A DNA stretch of 64,000 bases, from assembly GCA_013180625.2 (NCBI GenBank), contig SNVD02012289.1:578594-642593 (forward strand), given 5' to 3'. The translations under genes and the position numbers were made by a program. Within the stretch, counting starts at the first letter, position 1; each line of letters opens with the position of its first letter. Positions 11,614-22,844 of the stretch are shown here, in pieces. This stretch comes from Boswellia sacra (lineage: Eukaryota > Streptophyta > Magnoliopsida > Sapindales > Burseraceae). The notes under the pieces were generated by a model. It made no database searches. It was not told the origin of the DNA and saw nothing but the letters and a program-made list of their open reading frames with translations.

Positions 11614-12723
11614 TGTTTTTTTTTTTATGCAGCCCATTATTTGTACGGTGGATTTAATCATTACCATTAGTATATTATATTTGATTCAAGACAGCAAAGG
11701 TTTTGTTAAGATTATTAGCAAATTCTCTCAATTGTGTCAACAAAACCAGTACTTTTAATGAAATTTTCAAGTAAATTATATAAATTAACATTTATAAATT
11801 AAGTTTGATTTTTGAAACTCATGCCCTCCTTGTCTTAGTCACTCGGAAGAATTTGGGGAGGTCTCGATTCAACCTCCTCAACAACATTGTTCATTGTTTT
11901 TTTTTTGGTTCCTTTTTCTTTTTCTTATTAGTATTATTACTGTCTGAAGCAACTTTTCTACTCAGTGTCATTAGTATGTTCCCTATTTACCGAACTACTA
12001 AACGACGGATAGATGCATGACTACACATCTGAAGCTTCTGAATACTCATTATCCAGTTTGAGCATATATTTCACATCTCTCTTAGACATTGATTTAACTC
12101 CATAACTTTTGTTTCAGGAGTTGGATGGTAAATTTTTATGTAAGTGAGAAGTTCGATTGAGATAAAAAATGGAAAAAAATTGTTTGAAATCATACAAAAG
12201 CAGCAATGAAAGCACAAACTATGTATAACATGATATAGAACTCAAATTTGAAACTTCAAAAAGTCAAGTTGCATTTAACTACTTCTCAATTTCTCTTTGT
12301 ATGAATAATAATATTGCTCACCATAATATCATCACTGGAGATCAATCTTTCAACCAGCTCCAGGTAAAAAGTCCTCCCTAATATTGCCATCTTGTTGCAC
12401 CTTTAAGCATCTCCACAACATGTCATCACAACTGCTGGTTCTTTATCCAGCTGGATGACCCACCAAAATCTTTCTTCTTCAATGAATTCACAAGAAAATA
12501 AATTACTTTTATCATGAATCAGTTTTCGTGGATCTGGAAAATATTTTCATCGAAGCCATTGCAAATGCAAATTGCATCTAGCTTTACTGCATCACACCCT
12601 TCATATGAAAAGAATGAAGCAGAAAAGTTTCCACCATATCAGCAACTTGACTATTATGCATCAATGATTCTATCTTGGCAAAAAGAAATTACTTCTAGTA
12701 CGTATCAACCAAAGGGAAAATTA
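11614..12723. other. Spacer between F-box A and ClpR3 copy 1 (tail to tail)
   Basis: 3' flanks of the two convergent genes. The same spacer follows every F-box copy. It has T-rich tracts and no coding potential that I can support. Confidence 0.6.
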
Positions 12724-14716
12724 TTATCCGGCTAAAGCTTTGATGCCAGCCTTCTTGTCCCATTCCTCTGGAGGAGCAACATCTACCATAATTGTTTCCT
12801 GACCATGCCAAAGAACCTGGAACGAATATTTGAGAGTTTAGCCCACTCACACGCAAAAAACATAATACCATGTGGAGCATGAGCAAAACCTGTACAAATT
12901 TATCTACAGAAATTACCTTGTCAATGACCCAAATTCGTTGGCTCTTGTAGCATCCATATAAAATGTTCTTTTCATCACATTAGCTACTGTCTCCTCTGAC
13001 TATTGGAAGGTTGCAAGTGTATGATTAATTCTCTAATTTTTCTTAGTTAAATATTCATCCGAAAAAAGGTTTAATGTAATGAACCATACATTTTCAGTGC
13101 TCGGCCAGAAGTTTTACCAGAATATACCTGTTTGTTATTGCCTGCAGAAAAAATTTAATTTTTCAACAACATAATTCTTGTTAACATAAAAGTTATCAGA
13201 AGAGGACGCAAAGAAAATCAGTGCAGACTGCCTCCACACTGCAATCATAATCGCAACCTTTATATTTAGAGAGTAGGACCCAGTAAAGAACCGAAAGTGA
13301 CAAAGTATCCAGGTGCCCCATAAGAATTTCATTCTTTTTTAAAATTTAATACACACACACACACACACACACACTAAAAAAAATTAAGTCTAATAAGGTC
13401 AATTAACCTCTTTCGCACAAATGAGAACATCACTAGCAGGCATCAACCCAGATGATGGGACACGGGGCTGTTGAATCATGGATGAAACAGAGTTCATGTG
13501 ACACTTGACATCATACAATAGAGAGTATATAAGCATCAAACGCATGGAACAAGTGTAAAATACCAATCAAACCTTTGGCATGAGGCATCATAAACTGTTT
13601 TCCCTTCCTTCCTGCAACTAGTAGTAGACAAGCCTGGCCAATAGCAGCTTCAACACCAACTGTATGTATCTGGCATATGAAGAACAGCCATAACGGCAAA
13701 AACATAAAAATCAAAATTTAAAAACATTAATTCATACTATTGTTCTTTCACAGAACAAAACTCTATCATAAGCTTGTAGGAGGATTCAGACAACCAAAGA
13801 CCTCAAACAACAATGGCAACAAAAATTGCTCACGTTCATGCTGTCACTTAAAACTTCACCATTCGTTATCAATTAGCAAGATACTTCTGTCCACGTCTTA
13901 TCACATCAGACCAGCAGCATCAACAACCAACAACCATTATCAAGTTTATTAAATATAAATTACCCAAATTTATTTAGATAAATAAATCTAGCAAGTTTAG
14001 AAAATGGGAAGTCACCTCATCTTTTAACTGCATCATTGAATCATAACTGGCAAAAGCCTTCTGTGTACATCCCAACCTGATTGGTAAGCATTTTGAATGA
14101 AATAAAAGAGTCAATTAAAATATAAAAACAAACAAATACTTGTACACAAAAAAGGAAGATCGACAATTAAGGAGCAGCAAGATTTATAAAGGCCCTGTGT
14201 ATATATAAATCTTGGTTCTAAAAACTGAATCCAGGTTTCATCAATATACCCAAAACACTAAAACAGAATTGGTATGAATCCAGAAAATCAAATCCAATCA
14301 CAGTTGTGCAAATTTACAAAATTGTCAGAAAATATATCAATACATGAAATATAAAACACATTCACAATCAGAAATAGAATGCAAAACCTGCACAACCATA
14401 ATAGACAAACCTATGTCAGAAAGAAACAGTAAACTCACCCACTTTATTCTTCCAAGAAATGATTTAAAAAAAAAAAAAAGATAAATAAAAACTAAAATAT
14501 GCCCCACTATAGGTGAAGCAGTATGATACACAAGTTTCAATTGCATTGAAAACTTGCATATTTTCCATACATATTGATTTTTAATGGAACATTTAGAGAA
14601 ATAAGTTTTTAAAGATTCAGAAGTAAAGATCACTGATTCACCGTCATCACCAGTTGTCCCTGTTGAATTTATATAGAGATATTTGGTTCTTTGGGATCCA
14701 TCCACTGCAAGTACAT

Positions 14717-15828
14717 CAGTTCAGCAACAAGAAGTTCTGTTGAGGGACATAGTTCTTCCACTGGGATTAATAGTAATTTTTAAAGACTTTAAACCACCTC
14801 CAAATTTAGAGGAATTAATGGTACAATATTATATAGGAAGAACTATGTCCCTAGATCAATTGATGTTGCTGAAGGAGTTGCGGGTGTTAAAACTATCATT
14901 TTGCCTTGAATTTGAGCAGTTACCTCCTTTGGGAAAATTACCATCCCTTGTATCACTCTATGTGTCAAATATGAAAAAGGTGAAAAGCTTGGGCACCGAA
15001 TTTTCTGGCAGAGAATTTGATGGCAGTGACACTATCTTCCCAAAATTGAGAACTCTAGAGTTTAATAGTATGGATGTATGGAAAAAGCAGGAAGATATTA
15101 CAATCATGCCAAGTCTTCATTCATTGACAATTGCACAATGCGAGAAATTAGAGGCCTTGCCAGATAACATTCTTAAGACAACAACACTGCAAAAGTTGGA
15201 CATCTACAAGTGCCCTCTTCTGGATGAACATTACAATAAGAAGAAAGAACAAGACTGGTCCAAAATCTCTAACATTCCTAACATCAAAATTGATGGTGAG
15301 TTTGTGCAAAGAGATGGAAAGTATATACTGAAGGTGCTGAATCAGAAACAACAAGGCAGGCAGGTAAAACCAGAACAACCACAACAATCTACAGCAAAAA
15401 GGCCTGTAAGTCCTTGGCAAGCATCAGAACCACCACAAAAGCCTTTAGGTCCACGGCAAGCATTAGAACCACCACAAATGCCTTTACGTCCACCGCTAGC
15501 ACCAGAACGACGACAAAGGCCTCTAGCACCAGAACGACGACAAAGGCCTCTACCACCAGAACGACGACAAGGGCCTCTAGCACCGGAACAACGACAATGG
15601 CCTCGAGCACCAGAATGACGACAAAGTACTCCAGCATCAGAACGACGACAAAGGCCTCTAGGTCCATGGTCAGACATTATGACAACAGAACAAACAGTAA
15701 TATCCACACCACAAGAGCATCTAGGTAGGTGGGTAAAACCAGAACAACCACAAAGGCCTGTAATGATTAGACCTAGAAAACAGAGAAAGTTGAAGGTTTT
15801 TCTGAAATGTTTGTTATGTCTAAACTAA
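14717..15828 (+). pseudogene. NBS-LRR (RGA-type) C-terminal LRR fragment with Pro/Gln/Arg repeat tail, copy 1
   Basis: From about 14756 the plus strand encodes the terminal LRRs of a CC-NB-LRR resistance protein: PPNLEELMV, LRVLKLSFCLEFEQLPPLGK, LPSLVSLYV, IFPKLRTLEF, MPSLHSLTIAQCEKLEALPD, LQKLDIYKCPLLDEHY and the usual end DWSKISNIPNIKI. No NB-ARC or N-terminal part exists. The frame runs on into a tail of 27-bp repeats (15508-15669; LAPERRQRP units). TGA at 15616-15618 is CGA in neighbouring units; past it the frame stays open to TAA at 15826-15828. Upstream, the open frame continues antisense through the ClpR3 YLQW exon, so no native start is present. It sits in ClpR3 copy 1, opposite in orientation, between GAAGTTCTGT and TGACAGCAG, which are adjacent in the uninterrupted copy near 21730. 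Confidence 0.85.
15508..15669 (+). repeat. 27-bp minisatellite in the LRR tail, six units
   Basis: Units begin CGACGACAAAGGCCTCTAGC and end CAGAA, in register with the LRR reading frame, and encode RRQRPLAPE-like steps. The fifth unit starts with TGA instead of CGA. Confidence 0.85.
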
Positions 15829-17133
15829 TATTCTAGTTCTCCTTATGTAAAGGATAAAAGCAAGTATAGATTAATTAGGATTTCTTATTAAAGTTAACAA
15901 GGATTCCCGCGTCTCCTTTATCCCTTGTAGTCCATTCCTAAATCTCTAATTAGTCTAATAGAATGGGGCGTTGCAACTTGAGATCCCAATTAGAATTAAG
16001 GATAAAGCTCACAAGTTGTCCCTATTGACAGCAGATACCCTCTGGGAGATATAATCAGTTAGCTTATTAAATGGATTGGAATAAGGAAGTAACAATGAGA
16101 CAACCATATAAACCAGCATCAGAATCCAAAAATCAACATGAGGAGCTGTGAATAATCATAACCAACTAGCTGGAACTCAATGAACAGGTAGACAACGAAT
16201 AATCATGATGATTTTGCTGCTATTGTAGGACATCAGCGCTCTGTCACAGAAATTACGTCGAACCTTTTAGAAACGGAAACAGTTCAGATGGATAAAACAC
16301 GGTAAGATTAGGTACCTTCAAGAGACAAAACAATAAATTCGAGCTCCCACCATGGACCGTTATAATATATTAAGCTGCAATCACCTTCTCTATAATTTCA
16401 AGGGTTGCTTCAATTTACAAACATCTGGACCACTACTCAAACAGAGACTATTAGCAAGCGTCTCTGCTCCACAAAAGAATGAAACCAAGAACACCCTAAT
16501 TCTCCATTACTCGTTTCAAACTCTTCGTAATAAAATTTGCAACTCAGGCATTAAAATAAACATAACAAATCAAACCAGTTACGGGCTTGCCAATGTGAAC
16601 TATTCTCCCATGAAGAAGCAGTGAAGGCAAGTCCGCCGGCGGCCTCCTCGGCCTATGTTCATTGTACGAAACTGATCTCTCCACCTAACCCACGTCAAAA
16701 TTTATCATCAGGAACACACAAATTAACGAATAGAAACTCACTCGAAAAAGACTCGTTCAGTAAAATCGACAAACACTTGACAAAGGCCCGAATAAAATAT
16801 AGAACCAGGGTAATTGAAGTTTCTTGGAAGGGGTTAGCCTCCTTGGGCAGGCGTGGCCATGAGAGTGGGGGAGTCGAGGATATCCAAATAGGGTGTCGTT
16901 TCGGGGCTGACGTGGCGGTTGAGAAAGGTTTCGGGAGATTTAGCAGCAGCGGAGGCGAGGATAGAAAGAAATGGGTCCTTGGGGTTGATGGGCGGCATCG
17001 GAATTAGAGCAGAGGATTTGCAGCCAACACAGGAAGCGCTAATTGGCCTGAGACTTGGTTTGGTTCTAAAAGAGTGTGTTGAAGTGGGAGGAACTGAAGC
17101 TGCGATGGCCGCTTGCAGCAAACAAGTGGACAT

Positions 17134-17453
17134 GGTTTTTGTGGGTAATAGTCGAATATCTTTAGTTTTTGTTTGATTGTTTCTGAGGCGAAGAAACTGG
17201 AAAGGAAAACCGAGCGAGAGGGACTGTATCGACTAACTGTTTCGCTGTGGTGATTTTTGTCACTTTAGGTTGAGATTGGGTTGGGTTCGGCTGGATTGGG
17301 TCCATTAGGCCCAATAGAACTGCTATAAAACGCCGTTTCAAATCCCTAATTTGAATCTGTTAGGCGTATTTCATGTATTTCTTTCTGGTCACGAGCATCT
17401 GGTCTCTGGTTGATTCAATTGATCACGACGTAGGTTTTAAAATAGGGTTTGCG
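17134..17453. promoter_or_regulatory. Shared divergent promoter, ClpR3 copy 1 / F-box B
   Basis: 320 bp separate the ClpR3 exon 1 ATG (minus, 17133) from the F-box ATG (plus, 17454). GGCCCAAT at 17308-17315 is a site-II/UP1-like element common in plant housekeeping promoters, and TATAAAA lies at 17324-17330, oriented for the F-box side. An upstream in-frame ATG at 17373 would add 27 residues to the F-box protein. The same layout recurs at 33322-33640. Confidence 0.6.
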
Positions 17454-18632
17454 ATGACGGGCAGGGGCAGCTTGAAATTGGGGACGAAGAAGATGGTTAC
17501 AAAGGAATCAACTTGGTCCAATCTCCCTGGGGATATCGTAAGCTTAATAACCAAACGTCTTTATTATGTGGATTAGATTCGTTTTCGGGCTGTATGCAAG
17601 ATTTGGAGAGCAACAGAAATCGAGAAGCATGCTGATAAATTGCCGTGGGTGATGATCTATGATGCCTGCTCCTGTTTTCTCTACAACCCTTATGAGAAAC
17701 GGAAATACACCGTCTTCAAAAACACGAATTTTGAGAATTTTGATGGTGCGAAGGCTCTTGAAGCAAAATATGGTTGGGTGCTTTTCTCCAATTACAAAAC
17801 CAGATCACTTTTCTTCTACAATCCGTTTACGAATAAGATGATCGTAGGAGTACCAAAATTAGACCGTTCATTCGGGGCAGCAACATTCTCCACAAGCCCA
17901 TTTTCTCCGGATTGTATGGTTTTTGTACTGAGAGCAGATTGGTCAGGAAATTGTTGCACAATCAAAATATGTAAACTCGGTGATAAAAAGTGGACCAAGT
18001 ATCGTTTTAAGTATGATAATGATGACTTCGATGTTTTTTTTACTAGTAGACATCAAGTAGGGTTCCTAAATGCGGTATATGTAGAAGGAGTTCTCTACTG
18101 TGGTTTTCCCTCAACAATCGGTAGCTTTCATACTGCAAGAAAAGAGTGGAAAACCCATCCCTATCCTAAAAAACGATTAGGCTGGGATGAAGATTTGAAG
18201 GATCACCTGATCGAGTCGGAGGGTGATCTTGTGCTGGTTTATAAAACTATTATGAGAGGAGGAGGAGAAGATGAGAGTTGTGAGTGGAATGTTGTGAGAT
18301 GTGATCCGTCAAAGATGAATTGGTTGGAAGTTGAAAGATTTGACAATGGAGCCTTATTCTTTGGTGGTGAAATAACCATCTTCGTTCCAGAGACGGGGAC
18401 AAGTAAGTTGGCAAATACATTTCATTATAGAGTAGCTTCTATTTCCCGTGTTACATTGTTCCATTGCCCGTGCTTTTATAAGGCGAAATCACGTCAACAT
18501 CGATCTCGATCCCCATATCTTCCTTGCCTCTATGATCGGAACTGGCGTTGCCGCGTCGATCGGAATGGGAATGGCCTGGACTACTTTACCAGGGATATTT
18601 GGATTCAACCCCCTCAACCACCTTATTTATAG
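17454..18632 (+). pseudogene. F-box/DUF295 protein, copy B (nonsense in F-box)
   Basis: ATG 17454. TAG at 17574-17576 (codon 41) replaces the Gln in HYVDQIRF, in the middle of the F-box; the remaining frame is open to TAG at 18630-18632. About 20 base differences from copy D lie in the first 500 bp. From 17954 on, B and D are identical through the stop and beyond (next difference 18672). Private substitutions such as NTNFENF and PKLDRSFG fall in the divergent half. The promoter is the ClpR3-linked type. Confidence 0.85.
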
Positions 18633-19725
18633 TGTTTCTTTTTTTTAGGCAGCCCATTATTTGTACGGTGGTTTTAATCATTACCATTATTATATTATAT
18701 TTGATTCAAGACAGCAAAGGTTTTGTTAAGATTATTAGCAAATTCTCTCAATTCGTGCTATAAGATTATTATATTATATTTAATGAAATTTTCGAATAAA
18801 TTATATAAATTAGCATTTATAAATTAAGTTTGATTTTTGAAACTCATGCCCTCCTTGTCTTAGTAACTAGGAAGAATTTAGGGAGATCTGGATTCAACCT
18901 CCCCAACAACATTGTTCATAGTTTTTTTTGGGTTCCTTTTTCTTTTTCTTATTAGTATTATTGCTTGTCTGAAGCAACTTTTCTACTCAGTGTCATTAGT
19001 ATGTTCCCTGTTTACCGAACTACTAAATGACGGATAGATGCATGACTACACATCTGCAGCTTCTGAATTCTGATTATCCAGTTTGAGCATATATTTCACA
19101 TTCTCTTAGACATTGATTTAACTCGATAACTTTTGTTTCAGGAGTTGGAAGGTAAACTTTTATGCAAGTGAGAAGTTCGATTGAGATAAAAAATGGAAAA
19201 AAATTGTTTGAAGTCATACAAAAGCAGCAAAGAAAGCACAAACTATCTATAACATGATATAGAACCCAAATTTGAAACTTCAAAAAGTCGCATTTAACTA
19301 CTTCTCAATTTGTCTTTGTGTGAATTATAATATTGCTCATCATAAAATCATCACTGGAGATCAATCTTCAACCAGCTCCGGGTAAAGGTCCTTCCTAATA
19401 TTGCCATCTTGTTGCACCTTTAAGCATCTCCACAACACGTCATCACAACTGCTGGTTCTTTATTTTCTTCTCCAATGAATTCACAAGAAAATAAATTACT
19501 TTTATCATGAATCAGTTTTCGTGGATCTGGAAAAGATTTTCATCGAAGACAACCATTGCAAATGCAAATCGCATCTAGCTTTACTGCACCACACCCTTCA
19601 TATGAGAAGAATGACGCAGAAAAGTTTCCACCAAAGCAGCAACTTGACTATTATGCATCAATGATTCTAACTTGGCAAAAAGAACAGAAGAAATTACTTC
19701 TAGTACGTATTAACCAAAGGGATAA
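18633..19725. other. Spacer between F-box B and ClpR3 copy 2
   Basis: Same convergent spacer as 11614-12723. Close to identical with 34820-35770, including the T-rich tract after TTCATAG. No gene seen. Confidence 0.6.
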
Positions 19726-21774
19726 TTAATATCTGAATAAAGCTTTAATGCCAGCCTTCTAGTCCCATTCCTCTGGAGGAGCAACATCTACCGTAATTGT
19801 TTCCTGACCATGCCAAAGAACCCAGAACCAATATTTGAGAGTTTAGCCCACTAACACGCAAAACACATAATACCACGTGCAGCATGCGCAAGACCTGTAC
19901 AAATTTGTCTACAGAAATTACCTTGTCAATGACCCCAAATTCTTTGGCTCTTGTAGCATCCATATAAAATGGTCTTTTCATCACATTAGCTACTGTCTCC
20001 TCTCATTATTGGAAGACTGCAAGTCTATGATTAGTTCTCTAATTTTTCTTATTTAAATATTCATCCGAAACAAGGTTTAATGCAATGAACCATGCAATTT
20101 CAGTGCTCGGCCAGAAGTTTTACAAGAGTATACCTCTTTGTTATTGCCTGCAGAAAAATTTTAATTTTTCAACGACTAATTCTTTGTTAACATAAAAGTT
20201 ATCAGAAGAGGACGCAAAGAAAATCACTGCAGACTGGCTACACACTGCAATCATTATCGCAACCTTTATATTTAGAGAGTAGGACTCAGTAAAGAACTGA
20301 AAGTGACAAAGTATCCAGGTGCAAAGTATCCAGGTGCCCCATAAGAATTTCGCTCTTTTTTAAAATTTAACACACATATATATATACACACACTAAAAAA
20401 ATTAAGTCTAATAAGGTCAACTAACCTCTTTTGCACGAACAAGAACATCACTAGCAGGCATCAACCCAGATGATTGGACATGGGGCTGTTCAATCATGGC
20501 TGAAACAAAGTTCATGTGACACTTGACATCATACAATAGAGAGTATAGAAACATCAAACGCATGGAACACGTGTAAAATACCAATCAAGCCTTTGGCATG
20601 AGGCATCATAAACTGTTTTCCCTCGCTGCCTGCAACAAGTAGTAGACACGCGTGGCCTATAGCAGCTTCAAAACCAACTGTACGTATCTGGCATATAAAG
20701 GACAGACATAACGGCACAAACATAAAAATCAAATTTTGAAAACATAAATTCATACTATTGTTCTTTCACAGAACAAAACTCTATCATAAGCTTGTAGGAG
20801 GATTCAGACAACCAAAGACCTCAAACAACAATGGCAACAAAAATTGCACACATTCATGCTGTTACTTAAAACTTCACCATTCTATATTAATTAGCAAGAT
20901 ACTTCTGTCCACGTTTTATCACATCCGACCAACAGCATCAACAATTAACAAACATTATCAAGTTTATTAAATATAAATTCCCCAAATTTATTTAGATAAA
21001 TAAATCTAGCAAGTTAAGAAAATGGGAAGTCACCTCATTTTTTAACAGCATCATTGAATCATAACTGGCAAAAACCTTCTGTGTACATCCCAACCTGATT
21101 GCTAAGCATCTTGAACGAAATAAAAGAGTCAATTAAAATATAAAAACAAACAAGTACTTGTACACAAGAAAGGAAAATCGAGAATTAAGGAGCAGCAAGA
21201 TTTATAAAGGCCTTGCGCATATATAAATCTTGGTTCTAAAAACTGAATCCAGGTTTCGCCAATATACCAAAACACTAAAACAGAATTGGTATAAATCCAG
21301 AATATCAAATCCAATCACAGTTGTGCAATTTACAAAATTTTCAGAAAATATATCAATACATGAAATATAAAAAACGTTCACAATCAGAAACAGAATGCAA
21401 ACCTGCAAAACCATAATAGACAAACCTATGTCAGAAAGAAACCATAAACTCACCCAGTTTATTCCTCCAGAAATGATTTTAAAAAAAAAAATGCCACATT
21501 ATAGGCGAAGCAGTATGATATACAAGTTTGAATCGCATTGAAAACTTGCATGTTTTCCATACAAATCGATTTTTAATGGAACGTTTAGAGAAATAAGTTT
21601 TTAAAGATTCAGAAGCAAAGCTCACCGATTCACCGTCATCACCAGTTGTCCCTGTTGAATTTATATAGAGATATATTGGTTCTTTGGGATCCATCCACTG
21701 CAAGTACATCAGTTCAGCAACAAGAAGTTATGTGACAGCAGATACCCACTGGGAGATATAATCAGTTAACTGCA

Positions 21775-22256
21775 TCTAGTTTCATACACGATGCTTTTCA
21801 ACAAAATAAAAACAATTTAAACCAAAAATGGATTGAATTTTTTATAGCAGATTTATGATAATAATTTACTTGAAAATCAAATAAATCATTTAAATTCAGG
21901 TCATATCCTAATAAGTTCCAAGATATCATGAATGTGCCATATAAACCTACATAACTTATAAACGTGGAAACAAGCATAATAGAATGATCCAAGACAAAAC
22001 AATGACTACTCTCCTGGCAAGAATATCAACATTAATAACCACACATTTAAAAAAAATGTTCCTATGTATAGCACCGAAGATAAGTGACCAATTCAAGTGA
22101 ATACACTATGAAGGCAAAGCAAGATCCGTCAAAGGAACAAGGTACAATTGAGGAGTACGCGGCATATCTAATGCAGAGAAAACTTAGCTCCACAGAAGAT
22201 AACTGCAGTCTTTTACAGACCTGTATGAATCCCCCTCTACATAAATCCATATTAGC
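21775..22256. other. Segment unique to unit B, origin unknown
   Basis: About 480 bp not found elsewhere in the window, between the ClpR3 copy 2 exon and the breakpoint at 22257. It includes an open stretch (22084-22275) encoding KEQGTIEEYAAYLMQRKL, which is protein-like in composition but which I do not recognise. It has no clear start or splice context. Confidence 0.4.
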
Positions 22257-22803
22257 CCTTGTAGTCCATTCCTAAATCTCTAATTAGTCTAATAGAATGG
22301 GGCGTGGCAACTTGAGATCCCAATTAGAATTAAGGATAAAGCTCACCAGTTGTCCCTATTGACAGCAGATACCCACTGGGAGATATAATCAGTTAGCTTA
22401 TTAAATGGATTGGAATAAGGAAGTAACAATGAGACAACCATATAAACCAGCATCAGAATCCAAAAATCAACATGAGGAGCTGTAAATAATCATAACCAAC
22501 TAGCTGGAACTCAATGAACAGGTAGACAACGAATAATCATGATGATTTTGCTGCTATTTTAGGACATCAGCGCTCTGTCACAGAAATTACGTCGAACCTT
22601 TTAGAAACGGAAACAGTTCAGATGGATAAAACACGGTAAGATTAGGTACCTTCAAGAGACAAAACAATAAATTCGAGCTCCCACCATGGACCGTTATAAT
22701 ATATTAAGCTGCAATCACCTTCTCTACAATTTCAAGGGTTGCTTCAATTTACAAACATCTGGACCACTACTCAAACAGAGACTATTAGCAAGCGTATCTG
22801 CTC

Positions 22804-22844
22804 CACTTGACAAAGGCCCGAATAAAATATAGAACCAGGGTAAT
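22804..22844. repeat. 41-bp direct repeat, copy 1 of 2
   Basis: CACTTGACAAAGGCCCGAAT and the next 21 bases recur exactly at 24012-24052. About 900 bp after this copy (to about 23740) are absent from ClpR3 copies 1 and 3. Confidence 0.85.

Larger units (their letters stand above)
12724..17133 (-). pseudogene. CLPR3: Plastid Clp protease subunit ClpR3-like, copy 1
   Basis: Exon-sized blocks in order on the minus strand: exon 1 (17133 to 16834; MSTCLLQAAI transit-peptide-like start, then IPMPPINPKDPFLS and LDILDSPTLMATPAQ); YLQWMDPKEP (near 14715-14643); EGFASYDSMMQLKDE (14076-14016); AAIGQACLLLVAG and KGKQFMMPHAK (about 13684-13573); QQPRVPSSGLMPASDVLI (about 13480-13411); ITNRYILVKLLAEH (13140-13088); MKRTFYMDATRA (about 12999-12917); VLWHGQETIMVDV and EEWDKKAGIK to TAA at 12724-12726. 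Blocks are bordered by plausible GT/AG sites, so this is an unprocessed duplicate. ClpR subunits are non-catalytic members of the plastid Clp core. Lesions: stop after LLAEH, a 2-bp loss in the YLQW exon, a 1-bp loss in the YMDA exon, a stop after ATPAQGG, and an NBS-LRR fragment inserted near 14717-16035. ClpR3 is preferred over other ClpR types by the PINPKDPFLS and WRGQE-like blocks. Confidence 0.8.

Noticed and set aside
15342..15728. Overlapping frames on both strands in the LRR tail (Val/Leu-rich antisense, Thr/Ser/Arg-rich sense)
   Set aside because: By-products of the 27-bp repeat. Only the frame continuous with the LRR domain has family similarity.
14750..16035. LRR insertion as a clear DNA transposon
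   Set aside because: Only a 7-bp AGGGACA/TGTCCCT inverted match and no target duplication were seen, too weak to name an element class.
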